A stretch of DNA of 64,000 nt from Porodaedalea pini. Lineage: Eukaryota > Basidiomycota > Agaricomycetes > Hymenochaetales > Hymenochaetaceae. Where the stretch lies: assembly GCA_002794775.1 (NCBI GenBank), contig NBAY01000010.1, positions 62,001 to 126,000 of the forward strand. The letters are read 5' to 3'. Below are positions 12,397 to 22,055 of this stretch, in pieces (within the stretch, counting starts at the first letter, position 1; every line of letters starts with the position of its first letter). The position numbers were made by a program, and so were the translations under genes. Below the pieces are notes generated by a model that saw nothing but the letters and a program-made list of their open reading frames with translations, had not been told where the DNA came from and made no database searches.

Positions 12397-12821
12397 TGTT
12401 AGGACTCAAACTTTTACCTTTTCTTTTCTTTTCCTTTTACCATTTCTTTCCTTTTAACCGCTCCTTTTCATTAGAATTAATCATCTTTTCAATCATTTCC
12501 CACACTCCTTCCACATAACCTTCATTCATTCCATTCTGTTCGTCTATGTAACCTTAGATAATATAGTCTCACGGTCGCCGCTATATGAGGTCTCAGGAAT
12601 CGCATGAACTCCTTGTTCTGCTTTTCCTCTTACCTCCACGACGACCTAGGTGAGACTCGTTCCCCTTGTATTAGTTTAGACTTGTATTAATCCTCTTACC
12701 TCCATGACAACCTAGCCTGAGTACAGTGTGTCCCGAGTCTCTGCTCAAGTATAGCACGTCCCAGACGACAGTCAGCCGAGGCCTGCCTAGTCCGAGCCGT
12801 CTCCCGGACTTCCGCCTAATA
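12397..12821 (+). repeat. 5' LTR of outer element
   Basis: A 425-bp LTR starting TGTTAGG and ending CCTAATA (mutated from CCTAACA). It contains TATATG at 12582-12587. GTTCTGCTTTT at 12615-12625, 33 bases downstream, is the predicted transcript start and is complementary to the PBS. A direct repeat of about 24 bp, beginning CCTCTTACCTCC, occurs twice (near 12626 and 12690). Confidence 0.93.
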
Positions 12822-12822
12822 T

Positions 12823-12833
12823 AAAAGCAGAAC
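12823..12833 (+). other. Primer-binding site, self-priming type
   Basis: AAAAGCAGAAC lies two bases after the LTR end and is the exact reverse complement of GTTCTGCTTTT at 12615-12625 within the LTR. It does not begin with TGG, as sites for tRNA 3' ends usually do. This layout matches Tf1/sushi-type elements, where the first bases of the element's own RNA act as primer. Confidence 0.75.
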
Positions 12834-13289
12834 CTCACCCAGGCTCATCCCCAGCATACGTTGTCGCTGCCGACTCGCCTTCACCCGGTCTAGAGGAGTG
12901 CTCCCCTCGAAGGACTTGACGTGTAAACCCCCTGAACGACAAACCCTCAACCCTGCCCGGACGTTTTCGGATGTTCGTGTATTACCTAAACATCTCAACC
13001 GACTTCTCCCGACCCTGGCTCTCCGAGTTAGCCTCTGGTGGAGCACGCACCTGACATGGACGTGGGTAACCAGACGAGTACAAGCCTCAATGACAATCTC
13101 ATTTGTGATCTTGCTTGGCTCCTACCACCTCGTCATCAACTTCGCCGACGAACCCATTCAACATTGGCGTAACCCCGGATTGAACGCGCAGCCCATCCCT
13201 GTTCCCCCTCCGGTCTAGTCAAAATAGATCTTACAGAAGAACAACAGTGGGCCCTACCCTCATCGTCGTGGTTTGATCCAGACCACGCT

Positions 13290-14624
13290 TTGTACGTCGC
13301 AGCCGACAGCGAGCACGTCACCCACGACATCTGGTGGAGCGACGTCAGACATGCTTGGTACTCGACAAACAAACAAGCTCAACAAGTTCGGTGGGCACCT
13401 CGAACCCCCCACACGCCATCATCACCTACTGTTTCGACATCGCCGGTCGTCCTCCCAAGCGAACCAGGAAGTTATCGTACGCCCCGTAGAGACTCATCAC
13501 CACCAACACCTCCCGAACACCTTTCCCGCACGCCAGCACTGACAATGTTGACGTCTACAGGGTTCACTCAGCAACAACAATGGGAGCTCGCAGCGTTAAT
13601 CGCTGTGGCCTTTACTCAGCAAGCGGTGAATGCTCCCGCTGCGCAAACCGGGAATCCTCCACCCCCCAACATTGACGTCGCCCGGCCACGCGAATTCGCT
13701 GGCGGTGACGATTACCTCAACTTCAAGTGGGAGGTCTTGCTCTTCATCTCAGCGAACCCCACGAGGTATCCCTCGTCATCAAGTAAGATCTATGTCGCCC
13801 TCTCTTACCTCAAGGGTGGCAATGCATCGACGTGGGTGCAAAACTATGTCCAGGAGTTCACAAGGAGTGGCGTTGTGAGCTTCACAGATAGCTGGGCAAG
13901 GTTCCAGGAATGACTGGATGCCTCCTTTGACGACCCGAACAGAAAGGAGAAGGCATTGAAAAAGTTCCGAGAAAAGGTCCAGAAGGACCTTTCCACTGAC
14001 GAGTTCTTCCAAGATCTCGACGTAATCATCAAGGCGGCAGAACTAACAGACGATAGTGTCATCTGCGATCGTCTAAAGCGCGTGATGAACATCAAGGTGG
14101 TCCAAGGAGTACTGAGGTCGACGCTGGTCCCGACGAAGTACGAAGACTGGAAAAAGAAGGCTGTCAAAATTGATCATGGCAAACAGCAGATCCACGCCAT
14201 CCAACGAGGCCATGTACTACCCCCAACGCGCCCGCAGCCCCAGCAAGCACCACCCGTCCATTGTCCGTTTGCAGTTCCCCACGTCGACAAGCACGATGCG
14301 ACTGGCGTTACCTTTGGAGGTTCTGGTCAACCAATGGACGTCTCAATGAACGAGGCACAATGAAAACGTGCATGCTGGATCTGTGGCGGGCTGGGCCACT
14401 TCAAGGACAAGTGCCCACAGGGGAAGCCGATTATCCAGCATATGCTGCAGATGATGGCACCTGGCAAATGTCGCCTACTCGCCGACGAGCTCGGCGCGAT
14501 GAAGGAATCGGCCTTCGAGGAAGTCGTAGACACTCGGAGGTCAACTGTGGAGGACTATGTGGAGGAAGAAGGCGATGATGAAGAGATCGTCGACTCGCAG
14601 GGTTTTGCGAGTGGTCAGACGTAG
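13290..14624 (+). pseudogene. gag of outer element (two in-frame stops)
   Basis: Same reading as the intact gag at 20263-21345, with two internal TGA codons: after RFQE (13912-13914) and after NEAQ (14361-14363). Both are CGA in the intact relative. Visible parts are a Pro/Ser-rich N-terminus, the capsid-like region (REFAGGDDYLNFKWEVLLF), and a CCHC zinc knuckle starting CWICGGLGHFKDKC. The frame ends at TAG 14622-14624. The slippery site 14600-14606 leads into pol. Confidence 0.85.
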
Positions 14625-14642
14625 CCACCGGGGTGACTGACC
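14600..14642 (+). promoter_or_regulatory. Putative -1 frameshift signal, outer element
   Basis: The heptamer GGGTTTT (14600-14606) is in the X-XXY-YYZ register of gag. After a 6-nt spacer there is a possible stem, GGTCAG (14613-14618) with CTGACC (14637-14642), and the gag TAG lies in the 18-nt loop. The -1 frame after the heptamer is open into pol. The same arrangement is conserved in the intact inner copy. Confidence 0.65.
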
Positions 14643-16223
14643 GAGAAGTTCCAAGGGTTTCAAGTTTGGATCCACTAAAATATAGTCAACCGCCTGTACA
14701 GTATCTAGATGCAAACAGCGTCAATGACTTTTCCGACTACGAAAACCCCACTGGTGTGAGCAAAAAGAACGAGTACGAACAGCTGTTCGTGAGGGGAACT
14801 GGCGGACGCCAGCTGGACCTCCTCCTGAACATCGGACACAGCATAGCGGGAGAAACGAGAGAGGTAGTTGCACATGCCCTCGTGGATTCGGGATGCACAG
14901 GATCATGCATCGACATGAGGTTCATCAAGCGATACAGGTTGGAGACCAAACGATACATTCGACCCCTTGCAGTGCTCAATGCTGACGGCACGCATAATGA
15001 AGCCGGGTTGATTGAGGAATACGTCGACGTCGAACTTATGATTGAGCACCACAGGGAGAGGATTGTTCTTGCGGTGACGTCGCTAGCATCGTCAAACATC
15101 TTCCTTGGTTACGATTGGCTTCGATGTCACAATCCGGAGGTCGACTGGAAGATGGGTTTGATTGAATTCACCCGCTGCCCGAAGGAGTGCACGATTGAGG
15201 AGGAAGAGGTGAAGGAGACGAGGAGGGTGAGAGAGGTGCGAATGGACAAGGCGTCCTGGCCCACATACCTCAACGACTACACCGATGTCTTCTTGGAGAA
15301 GGGATTCTAGAGGTTGCTGGAACACCGACCATGGGACCACGTCATCGATCTGAAGCCCGACTTCAAGCCCAGTGACTGCAAGATCTATCCCCTCATGCCA
15401 ACAGAGCAGCAGTCATTAAAGGACTTCCTCAACGAGAACTTGAAGTCTGGTCGTATCCAACGATCAATATCGCCCATGGCGTCACCCTTCTTCTTCATCA
15501 AGAAGGCCGACAAGTCGCTACACCCGATCCAGGATTACTGTAAGCTCAATGAAGGTACGATCAAGAATAAGTATCCCCTCCCTCTCATCGACGAACTCGT
15601 TGACAAGGTCAAGAAGGCGAGGTACATCACTAAGCTTGACCTTCGCTGGGGATACTACAACATCCGGATCCATGAAGGCGACGAGTGGAAGGCAGCTTTT
15701 CACACCAATATGGGTCTCTTCGAACCGACGGTGATGTTCTTTGGTCTTTGCAATGCGCCGGCGACATTCCAAGCTTTCATCAACCACATCTTCAAGGGAC
15801 TGATCTATGACAACCTGATCATCGTCTACCTCGACGACATACTGATTCTCTCACAAACTCTTGAAGAACATATCGAGACATCGAGATGTGTCCTTCAGAT
15901 CCTGCAAGAGAACAGCCTATACCTAAAACTGGAGAAGTGCGAGTTCGACGCCAAAGTGGTAAAGTACCTTGGCCACATTGTCGGCAATGGCAAGATCAGA
16001 GCGGACCCGGCAAAGATGGAAGCAATCGCAGACTGGCCCGTCCCATGAAACGTCAAACAGCTACAACAATTCCTCGGCATGGGCAACTGGCTGCAACGAT
16101 TCATTAAGGACTACAGCAAGGTAGTCCAACCACTGACGTTGCTGACAGGCAAGAAGGACTGGGTATGGGAGACCAAACAGCAGGAAGCATTCGAGGAGTT
16201 GAGACGACGTCTCTGCTCACCTC
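14607..16223 (+). pseudogene. pol of outer element, 5' half (protease, RT)
   Basis: Begins in the -1 frame after the slippery site. It contains the aspartic protease (ALVDSGCTGSC) and the reverse transcriptase up to and beyond the YLDD box ([10 protein letters not shown]). Stops break it at 15308-15310 (TAG, where the relative has GAG) and 16046-16048 (TGA, where the relative has CGA). The coding sequence is cut at CSP in the connection region by the inner retroelement. Confidence 0.9.
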
Positions 16224-16636
16224 TGTTAGGCGGGAGTCCGGGAGACGACTCGGACTGGGCAGGCCTCGGCTGACTGTCGTCTGGGACGTGCTATACTCGA
16301 GCGTAGACTCGGGACACGTTTACTCAGGCTAGGTCGTCGCGGAGGTAAGAGGATTAATACAAGTCTAAACTAATACAAGGGGGACGAGTCTCACCTAGGT
16401 CGTCGCGGAGGTAAGAGGAAAAGCAGAACAAGGAGTTCATGCGATTCCTGAGACCTTATATAGCGACGACCGTGAGACTATATTACCTAACATTACATAA
16501 CGAGTGGGAATGGAACGAATGAAGGCAGTGTGGGAATGATTTTGTAAGATGGGTAAATATAATGAAAAGGACGGATATAATAAAGGGAATGGTAAAAGGG
16601 AGAATAAAGGAAAAGGTGAAAGTTCAGGTTCTAACA
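16224..16636 (-). repeat. 3' LTR of inner element
   Basis: A 413-bp LTR; on the minus strand it runs TGTTAGAACC to CCTAACA. It is almost identical to 22056-22468. It contains the complement of the predicted transcript start (AAAAGCAGAAC on the plus strand, 16419-16429). It directly abuts the pol stop codon. Confidence 0.95.
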
Positions 16637-16650
16637 TTACCCCCCCTTCA
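16637..16650 (-). other. Polypurine tract overlapping pol end, inner element
   Basis: On the minus strand the sequence reads CTTGAAGGGGGGGTAA and then the LTR. The purine run (7 G) would prime plus-strand DNA synthesis. It also encodes the last residues of pol, and the TAA stop (16637-16639) is the last triplet before the LTR. Confidence 0.7.
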
Positions 16651-19600
16651 AGGTTGGGCGTCCCGACCAACCATGATCGCGGTCGTCAGGCTCGGTGTCG
16701 ACGAAGAGTGGACGGAGTCGTTGACAAGGGATGTCGAGTTTTCGAGGTGCACCGGGATGTTTGAGGTAGAACTCAGCGATCGCCTCCTTCGCGTTCTCGC
16801 CGAAGTCCGTCTCAGGCTGCCAAGTAGGTTCATTGTAGCCGACCCACTTGACAAGGTACTGTAGTTTCCCTCGGTGCAGACGTGAGTCTAAGACTTCCTC
16901 GAGTTCGTACTCCTCCTCGTTGTCGACAATGTCTGGCGGCGGCGGCGGCGGTTGCTTCTGGCTTTCAAAGGACGGTTCGACGGCGGGTTTCAACAGGGCT
17001 TCGTTGAAGACAGGGTGGACTTTTTTCCATCGTTTCGGGAGTTTGAGCTTGTACGCGCTCGCTCCTACCTTGTCGACTACGTCAAAGGGACCGTACCATT
17101 TGTCGGCAAGCTTCTTCGTGGGCGAATCTGTGCTGATATTTCGTCCATCGAGGAAGACCTTGTCGCCAGCCTTGTACTCCACCGAAGCTCCTGCCGTCCG
17201 GTCATGGTAGCGTTTCATGTCGTCTGCCGCTTTGACCAGGTTGTCCTTCGCGACACGATGAGTCTCCTTTATGTGCTTCGCGAATTCTTCCGCCGACATG
17301 TTGGCAGACGAGGTTCGTGTCGTGTCAAAGCTCAAGGGGTGACGTCCTGTGTTCGCGTAGAAAGGGGACATCTTCGTCGCCGAATGTTCGCGGTTATTGT
17401 ACGCAAACTCTGCGAGGGGGAGCCAGTCTTTCCAGTCCGATTGGCGATGGTTCACGAAGAGCCTAAGATACTGTTCGAGCTCTTGGTTAACGCGTTCTGT
17501 CTGACCATCTGTCTGTGGGTGATACGCCGTCGACGGGTTGCCTTCGATGTGTAGGAGTTTGTACAGCTCCTTCATCATTGATGCGTCAAACTGCGTGCCT
17601 CGGTCATGGATGATCTTCTTCGGCAAGCCGTGGAGGCGGAAGACGTGGTCTCGGTACAGCTGGGCCATGCCTTCTGCTGACAGCCTCGTCGTCGTCGGGA
17701 TCGCGTGCATCTGTTTCGAGAACCTATCGACGAAGACACAGATTGCGTTGTGCCCCTTGGAGTCTGGGAGTTCTCCGATGAGGTCGACCGTGACAATTTC
17801 CCATGGGCCTTCCGGGATCGTGTTCGGGTGAAGTGGCCTTGATCTCGATGTTCTCAGAGCCTTCGTCCGCTGGCAACGGTCGCATCCTCGGACGTATGCT
17901 CGAACGTCGGAGAACATCGATGCCCACCAGAAGTCTCGACGTACCAGTTCGACCGTCTTTGACGATCCGGGATGTCCTGCCAGGGTCGAGTCGTGGCATT
18001 CCCGTAAAACCGCTTCCTTCATCGTCGACGGCACGTACACCTTGCCTTTCATCCGCCACAACCCGTCGGCCTTCGCCATTCCCGTCGGTCTCTCCGACTC
18101 GTCCTGCGCCCTCTGCGCGTCACCCACTCGTTCCAACACTTCCTCACGCGACGTCCTCACCACTCCACGATTCAGCCATTTGTCCTTGATGAACACGACG
18201 TCATCGTTGTCGTCCTTTCCCTTATCGTAGCCTGCCTTGCGCGACAGTAAGTCCGCCTTGCCCATCGTCTTCCCCGACTTGTGTTCGAGGTGGAAGTCGA
18301 ATTCCTCGAGTTCGGTCCGCCAGCGAGCTTGTCGATAGCTCAGTTTCTGTGCCGACCTGAAGTAGGTGAGGTTGGCATGGTCGGACCAGATCTCGATCTT
18401 GTGGCGAGCACCCAGGAGGTATTGACGCCATTCTTTGAGTGCTGAGACGATTGCGAGCATCTCCTTGTCGTAGATCTCGTAGTTTCGTTCGGCCGGTAGG
18501 AGCGCTTCTGACCTATAGGCGACTACCCTCCACTTGCCTTCCTGTTTTTGCAATAGCACGCCTCCGAGTGCAAAGTTCGACGAGTCCGCCTCAACGCGGA
18601 AAGGGCCCTCGTCGTTAGCGATGACCAGGACTGGAGGTGAGCAGAGACGTCGTCTCAGCTCCTCGAACGCCTCCTGCTGTTCGGTCTCCCATACCCAGTC
18701 CTTCTTGCCCGTCAGGGACGTCAGCGGATGGACCACCTTGCTGTAGTCCTTGATGAACCGTCGTAGCCAATTACCCATGCCGAGGAACTGTTGTAGCTCC
18801 TTGAGGTTTCGTGGGACCGGCCAGTTCGCAATCGCCTCCGTCTTTGCCGGGTCCGCCTTGATCTCGCCGTTGCCGATGATGTGACCGAGATACTTAACGA
18901 CCTTGGCATCGAATTCGCACTTCTCCGGTTTCAAGTACAGGCCGTTTTCCTGGAGGATCTGAAGTACGCGCCTCGACGTGTCGATGTGCTCCTCAATGGT
19001 TTCTGAGAGGATCAGTATGTCGTCGAGGTATACGATGATCAAGTTCGCGTAGATCAGTTCCTTGAAGATGTGGTTGACGAACGCTTGGAACGTCGCCGGC
19101 GCATTGCAAAGACCGAAGAACATGACCGTTGGCTCGAAGAGGCCCATGTTTGTGCGAAATGCCGCCTTCCACTCGTCGCCTTCGCGGATCCGGACGTTGT
19201 AGTATCCCCAGCGAAGGTCAAGCTTAGTGATGTACTTCGCCTTCTTGACCTTATCAACAAGTTCGTCGATGAGAGGGAGGGGGTACTTATTCTTGATCGT
19301 GCCGTCGTTGAGTTTGCGGTAATCTTGGATCGGGCGTAGCGATTTGTCGGCCTTCTTTATGAAGAAGAAAGGTGACGCCATGGGCGATATCGACCGTCGA
19401 ATGCGACCTGACTTCAGATTTTCATCGAGGAAGTCCTTGAGCGACTGCTGCTCAGTTGGCGTGAGCGGGTAGATCTTACAGTCGCTCGGTTTGAAGTCGG
19501 GCTTCAAGTCGATGACGTGGTCCCATGGGCGATGTTCCGGTAGCTTCTCGAAACCTTTTTCGCTGAAAACGTCGGCGTAGTCGTTGAGGTATGCGGGCCA

Positions 19601-20281
19601 GGACGTCTTGTCCATTCGCACCTCTCTCACTCCTTTCGTTTCCTTCACTGCTCTCCACACCTTCCGCATGCTTTCCTCCACGTCCCTCTCCACCACACAT
19701 TCACTCGGGCAACGCGTAAAGTCGAGTGTTCCCGTCTTCCAGTCGACTTCCGGGTTGTGTCGACGAAGCCAGTCGTACCCTAGAAAGATGTTGGACGATG
19801 CCAGTGAGGTTACCGCCAGGACGATCCGTTCTTTATGGTGACCGATCGTAAGTTCGACGTCGACGTACTCCTCGATCAATCCGGCTTCGTTGTGTGTGCC
19901 GTCGGCATTGAGTACCGCAAGGGGTCGGATGTAACGCTTCGTCTCTAGTCCGTACCGTTCGATGAACCTTACGTCAATGCACGACCCCGTACATCCCGAA
20001 TCCACGAGTGCGTGTGCGTCCACCTCCCTCACTTCACCTTCCATGCTGTGTCCGACGTTCAGGAGAAGGTCCAGCTGGCGTCCGCCAGTTCCTCTCATGA
20101 ACAGTTGCTCATATCCTTCCCTTTCTTTCACACCGGTGGGGACTCCATACTCAGGAAAACCATTGACGTCGTTTGCATCTACGTGTTGTACAGACGGTTG
20201 GTTATATTTTACCGAATACGGATTCGAAGTCCCTTGTTCCTTTTGGTCAGTCGCCCCGATGGCTACGCCTGACCACTCGCA
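16637..20281 (-). CDS. pol polyprotein of inner chromovirus
   Basis: Reached from gag by a -1 shift at 20281-20287; about 1,214 residues follow the shift. Domains in order: aspartic protease (ALVDSGCTGSC), reverse transcriptase ([21 protein letters not shown]), RNase H (FRVEADSSNFALGGVL), integrase zinc finger (H..GH then CDRCQ), and DDE core (VTVDLIGELP; IHDRGTQFD; TAYHPQTDGQTERVN). The C-terminal chromodomain is marked by LQYLVKWVGYNEPTWQPE. The chromodomain defines chromoviruses and in characterised members directs integration to chromatin marks. There is no ATG near the 5' end of the frame, consistent with expression as a gag-pol fusion. The stop TAA touches the 3' LTR. All catalytic motifs are present, so the enzyme is probably functional. 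Confidence 0.93.
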   Translation of the reverse strand, partial: CEWSGVAIGATDQKEQGTSNPYSVKYNQPSVQHVDANDVNGFPEYGVPTGVKEREGYEQLFMRGTGGRQLDLLLNVGHSMEGEVREVDAHALVDSGCTGSCIDVRFIERYGLETKRYIRPLAVLNADGTHNEAGLIEEYVDVELTIGHHKERIVLAVTSLASSNIFLGYDWLRRHNPEVDWKTGTLDFTRCPSECVVERDVEESMRKVWRAVKETKGVREVRMDKTSWPAYLNDYADVFSEKGFEKLPEHRPWDHVIDLKPDFKPSDCKIYPLTPTEQQSLKDFLDENLKSGRIRRSISPMASPFFFIKKADKSLRPIQDYRKLNDGTIKNKYPLPLIDELVDKVKKAKYITKLDLRWGYYNVRIREGDEWKAAFRTNMGLFEPTVMFFGLCNAPATFQAFVNHIFKELIYANLIIVYLDDILILSETIEEHIDTSRRVLQILQENGLYLKPEKCEFDAKVVKYLGHIIGNGEIKADPAKTEAIANWPVPRNLKELQQFLGMGNWLRRFIKDYSKVVHPLTSLTGKKDWVWETEQQEAFEELRRRLCSPPVLVIANDEGPFRVEADSSNFALGGVLLQKQEGKWRVVAYRSEALLPAERNYEIYDKEMLAIVSALKEWRQYLLGARHKIEIWSDHANLTYFRSAQKLSYRQARWRTELEEFDFHLEHKSGKTMGKADLLSRKAGYDKGKDDNDDVVFIKDKWLNRGVVRTSREEVLERVGDAQRAQDESERPTGMAKADGLWRMKGKVYVPSTMKEAVLRECHDSTLAGHPGSSKTVELVRRDFWWASMFSDVRAYVRGCDRCQRTKALRTSRSRPLHPNTIPEGPWEIVTVDLIGELPDSKGHNAICVFVDRFSKQMHAIPTTTRLSAEGMAQLYRDHVFRLHGLPKKIIHDRGTQFDASMMKELYKLLHIEGNPSTAYHPQTDGQTERVNQELEQYLRLFVNHRQSDWKDWLPLAEFAYNNREHSATKMSPFYANTGRHPLSFDTTRTSSANMSAEEFAKHIKETHRVAKDNLVKAADDMKRYHDRTAGASVEYKAGDKVFLDGRNISTDSPTKKLADKWYGPFDVVDKVGASAYKLKLPKRWKKVHPVFNEALLKPAVEPSFESQKQPPPPPPDIVDNEEEYELEEVLDSRLHRGKLQYLVKWVGYNEPTWQPETDFGENAKEAIAEFYLKHPGAPRKLDIPCQRLRPLFVDTEPDDRDHGWSGRPTLKGG

Positions 20282-20287
20282 AAACCC
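20245..20287 (-). promoter_or_regulatory. Putative -1 frameshift signal, inner element
   Basis: The slippery heptamer GGGTTTT (plus-strand 20281-20287) is in gag register. A 6-nt spacer and a possible 6-bp stem follow (GGTCAG 20274-20269 with CTGACC 20250-20245). The gag stop (20263-20265) is in the 18-nt loop. The -1 frame is open from the heptamer to the pol stop. Confidence 0.68.
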
Positions 20288-21345
20288 TGCGAGTCGACGA
20301 CCTCTTCGTCATTCTCTTCTTCCTTCACATAGTCCTCCACCGTTGACCTCCGAGTGTCTACGACTTCCTCGAAGGCCGATTCCTTCATCGCGCCGAGCTC
20401 GTCCGCGAGGATGCGGCGTTCGCCTGGTGCCATTAGTTCCAGCATGCGCTGGATGATCGGCTTCCCCTGCGGGCACTTGTCCTTGAAATGGCCCAGCCCG
20501 CCGCAGATCCAGCACGCGCGTCGTCGTTGCGCCTCGTTCATCGAGACGTCCATCAGTTGACCAGCGCCTCCGAAAGTGACGCCGGTCGCGTCGCGTCTGT
20601 CAACGTGAGGGGCCTCTACCTGACGGCGAGCCGGGGGTCCTTGTTGTTGCTGCGGGCGAGGCTGAGGTATAAACGGGCGGCCTCGTTGGATCGCGCGGAT
20701 CTGTTGTTCGCCTCGATCGATCTCGATAGCCTTGTTCTTCCAGTCCTCGTACTTCGTCGGGACCGGTGTTGATCTCAGGACTCCACGCACTACTTCGATG
20801 TTCATTGCGCGTTTGAGACGATCACAGATGATGCCGTTGTCCTTCAGTTCCGCACGCTTGATGATGACGTCGAGCTGTTGGAAGAACTTGTCTGCGGTGA
20901 GGTCCTTCTGAACCTTCTCCCTGAATTCCTTCAGCGCCGCCTCCTTGCGATTCGGGTCATCAAACGAGGCGTCGAGTCGTTCCTGGAATCTTTCCCAGCT
21001 GTCGGTGAAGGTAACGATTCCCGACGTTGTCGACTCCTCGACGTAGTTCTGCGCCCACGTTGCCGCATTTCCACCCTTCAAGTAGGAGAGAGCTACATAA
21101 ATCTTACTCTCTGACGTAGGGTATCGGCTTGGATTGGCGGATACAAAAAGGAGGACTTCACGTCTGAAGTCGAGGTAATCGTTGCCACCAGTGAATTCTC
21201 GTGGCCAGGCGACATCTACGTTGGGGGTCGGGGGGTTAGCGGCCGCGACCGGTGCTGGGGCATTGTTCGCCTGATGGGTGAAGGCATTCGCAACGATGGC
21301 CGCGATCTGTGCCATTTGCTGCTGGTTGAAACCTTCCGTTGACAT
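20263..21345 (-). CDS. gag of inner chromovirus
   Basis: 360 residues from the first ATG (21343-21345). It contains a Gln-rich start, a capsid-like central region (PREFTGGNDYLDFRREVLLF; YVALSYLKGGNAATWA), a basic/Pro-Gln stretch and a CCHC zinc knuckle starting CWICGGLGHFKDKC, the RNA-binding nucleocapsid hallmark. The frame stays open for about 120 codons upstream of this ATG without any ATG. That upstream peptide (for example THDIWWSE) is conserved in the outer element, where an ATG exists. The true start may therefore be upstream by splicing or a non-AUG codon, or an ATG may have been lost here. Confidence 0.88.
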   Translation of the reverse strand: MSTEGFNQQQMAQIAAIVANAFTHQANNAPAPVAAANPPTPNVDVAWPREFTGGNDYLDFRREVLLFVSANPSRYPTSESKIYVALSYLKGGNAATWAQNYVEESTTSGIVTFTDSWERFQERLDASFDDPNRKEAALKEFREKVQKDLTADKFFQQLDVIIKRAELKDNGIICDRLKRAMNIEVVRGVLRSTPVPTKYEDWKNKAIEIDRGEQQIRAIQRGRPFIPQPRPQQQQGPPARRQVEAPHVDRRDATGVTFGGAGQLMDVSMNEAQRRRACWICGGLGHFKDKCPQGKPIIQRMLELMAPGERRILADELGAMKESAFEEVVDTRRSTVEDYVKEEENDEEVVDSQGFASGQA

Positions 21346-22043
21346 CGCGGGTTCGGGTGCGGGTGTCGAAGGTTCTGGAGGAGTCGGCGGTGAGGGGTCT
21401 CTGTTGGTTTCGCGGTAAGGACCTGGGGTCGGTGGTAGGTTGACCGTAGATGTTGACGGTGCAGGTGACGACGGAGCGGCTGGGGGCCACCTTGCTCTCC
21501 TTCCTCGTTCGTCTGATGAATACCAGCTGCGCCGGATTTCACTCCACCAGATGTCGTGAGTGACGCCGCTATTATTGGTCGCGACGTAGCCTGGTCGGTC
21601 TGGATCCCAACGGGCTGAAGCAGGAAGGGCCCGTTGCTGTTCGTCGGTGAGATCTATCTTGACGTTGGCGGAGGGACAGGGATCGGTTGCGCGTTCGATC
21701 CGGGGTTACGCCAACGTTGAGCGGGTTCGTCAGCGAAGTTGATGACGAGGCGGTAGGATCCGAGTGAGATTACAAACGAGATTGTCGTCGAAGTTTGGAC
21801 TCGTCTTGTTACCCACATCCACGTTAGGTGCGTGCTCCACCAGAGGCTAATTCGTAGAGCCAGGGTCGGGAAATGTCGGTTGATATATTTACGTAATACA
21901 CGAACGTCCGAAAACGTCCGGGCAGGGTTGAGGGTTGTCGTTTGGGGGGTTTACACGTCAAGTCCGTCAAGGGGAGCGCTCCTCTAGACCGAGTGAAGGC
22001 GAGTCGACAGCGACGACTTACGCTGGGGATGAGCCTGGGTGAG

Positions 22044-22054
22044 GTTCTGCTTTT
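22044..22054 (-). other. Primer-binding site of inner element, self-priming type
   Basis: On the minus strand AAAAGCAGAAC begins two bases after the 5' LTR (22056-22468) and is exactly complementary to GTTCTGCTTTT inside that LTR (plus-strand 22251-22261). A TATATAAG box sits 33 bases before the latter, placing the expected transcript start at the complementary 11-mer. Confidence 0.78.
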
Positions 22055-22055
22055 A

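Noticed and set aside
12898..13218. Frame between the outer 5' LTR and gag as an independent gene
   Set aside because: The same peptide block occurs at the same place in the inner element, so it belongs to the retroelement leader/gag region and is not a host gene.
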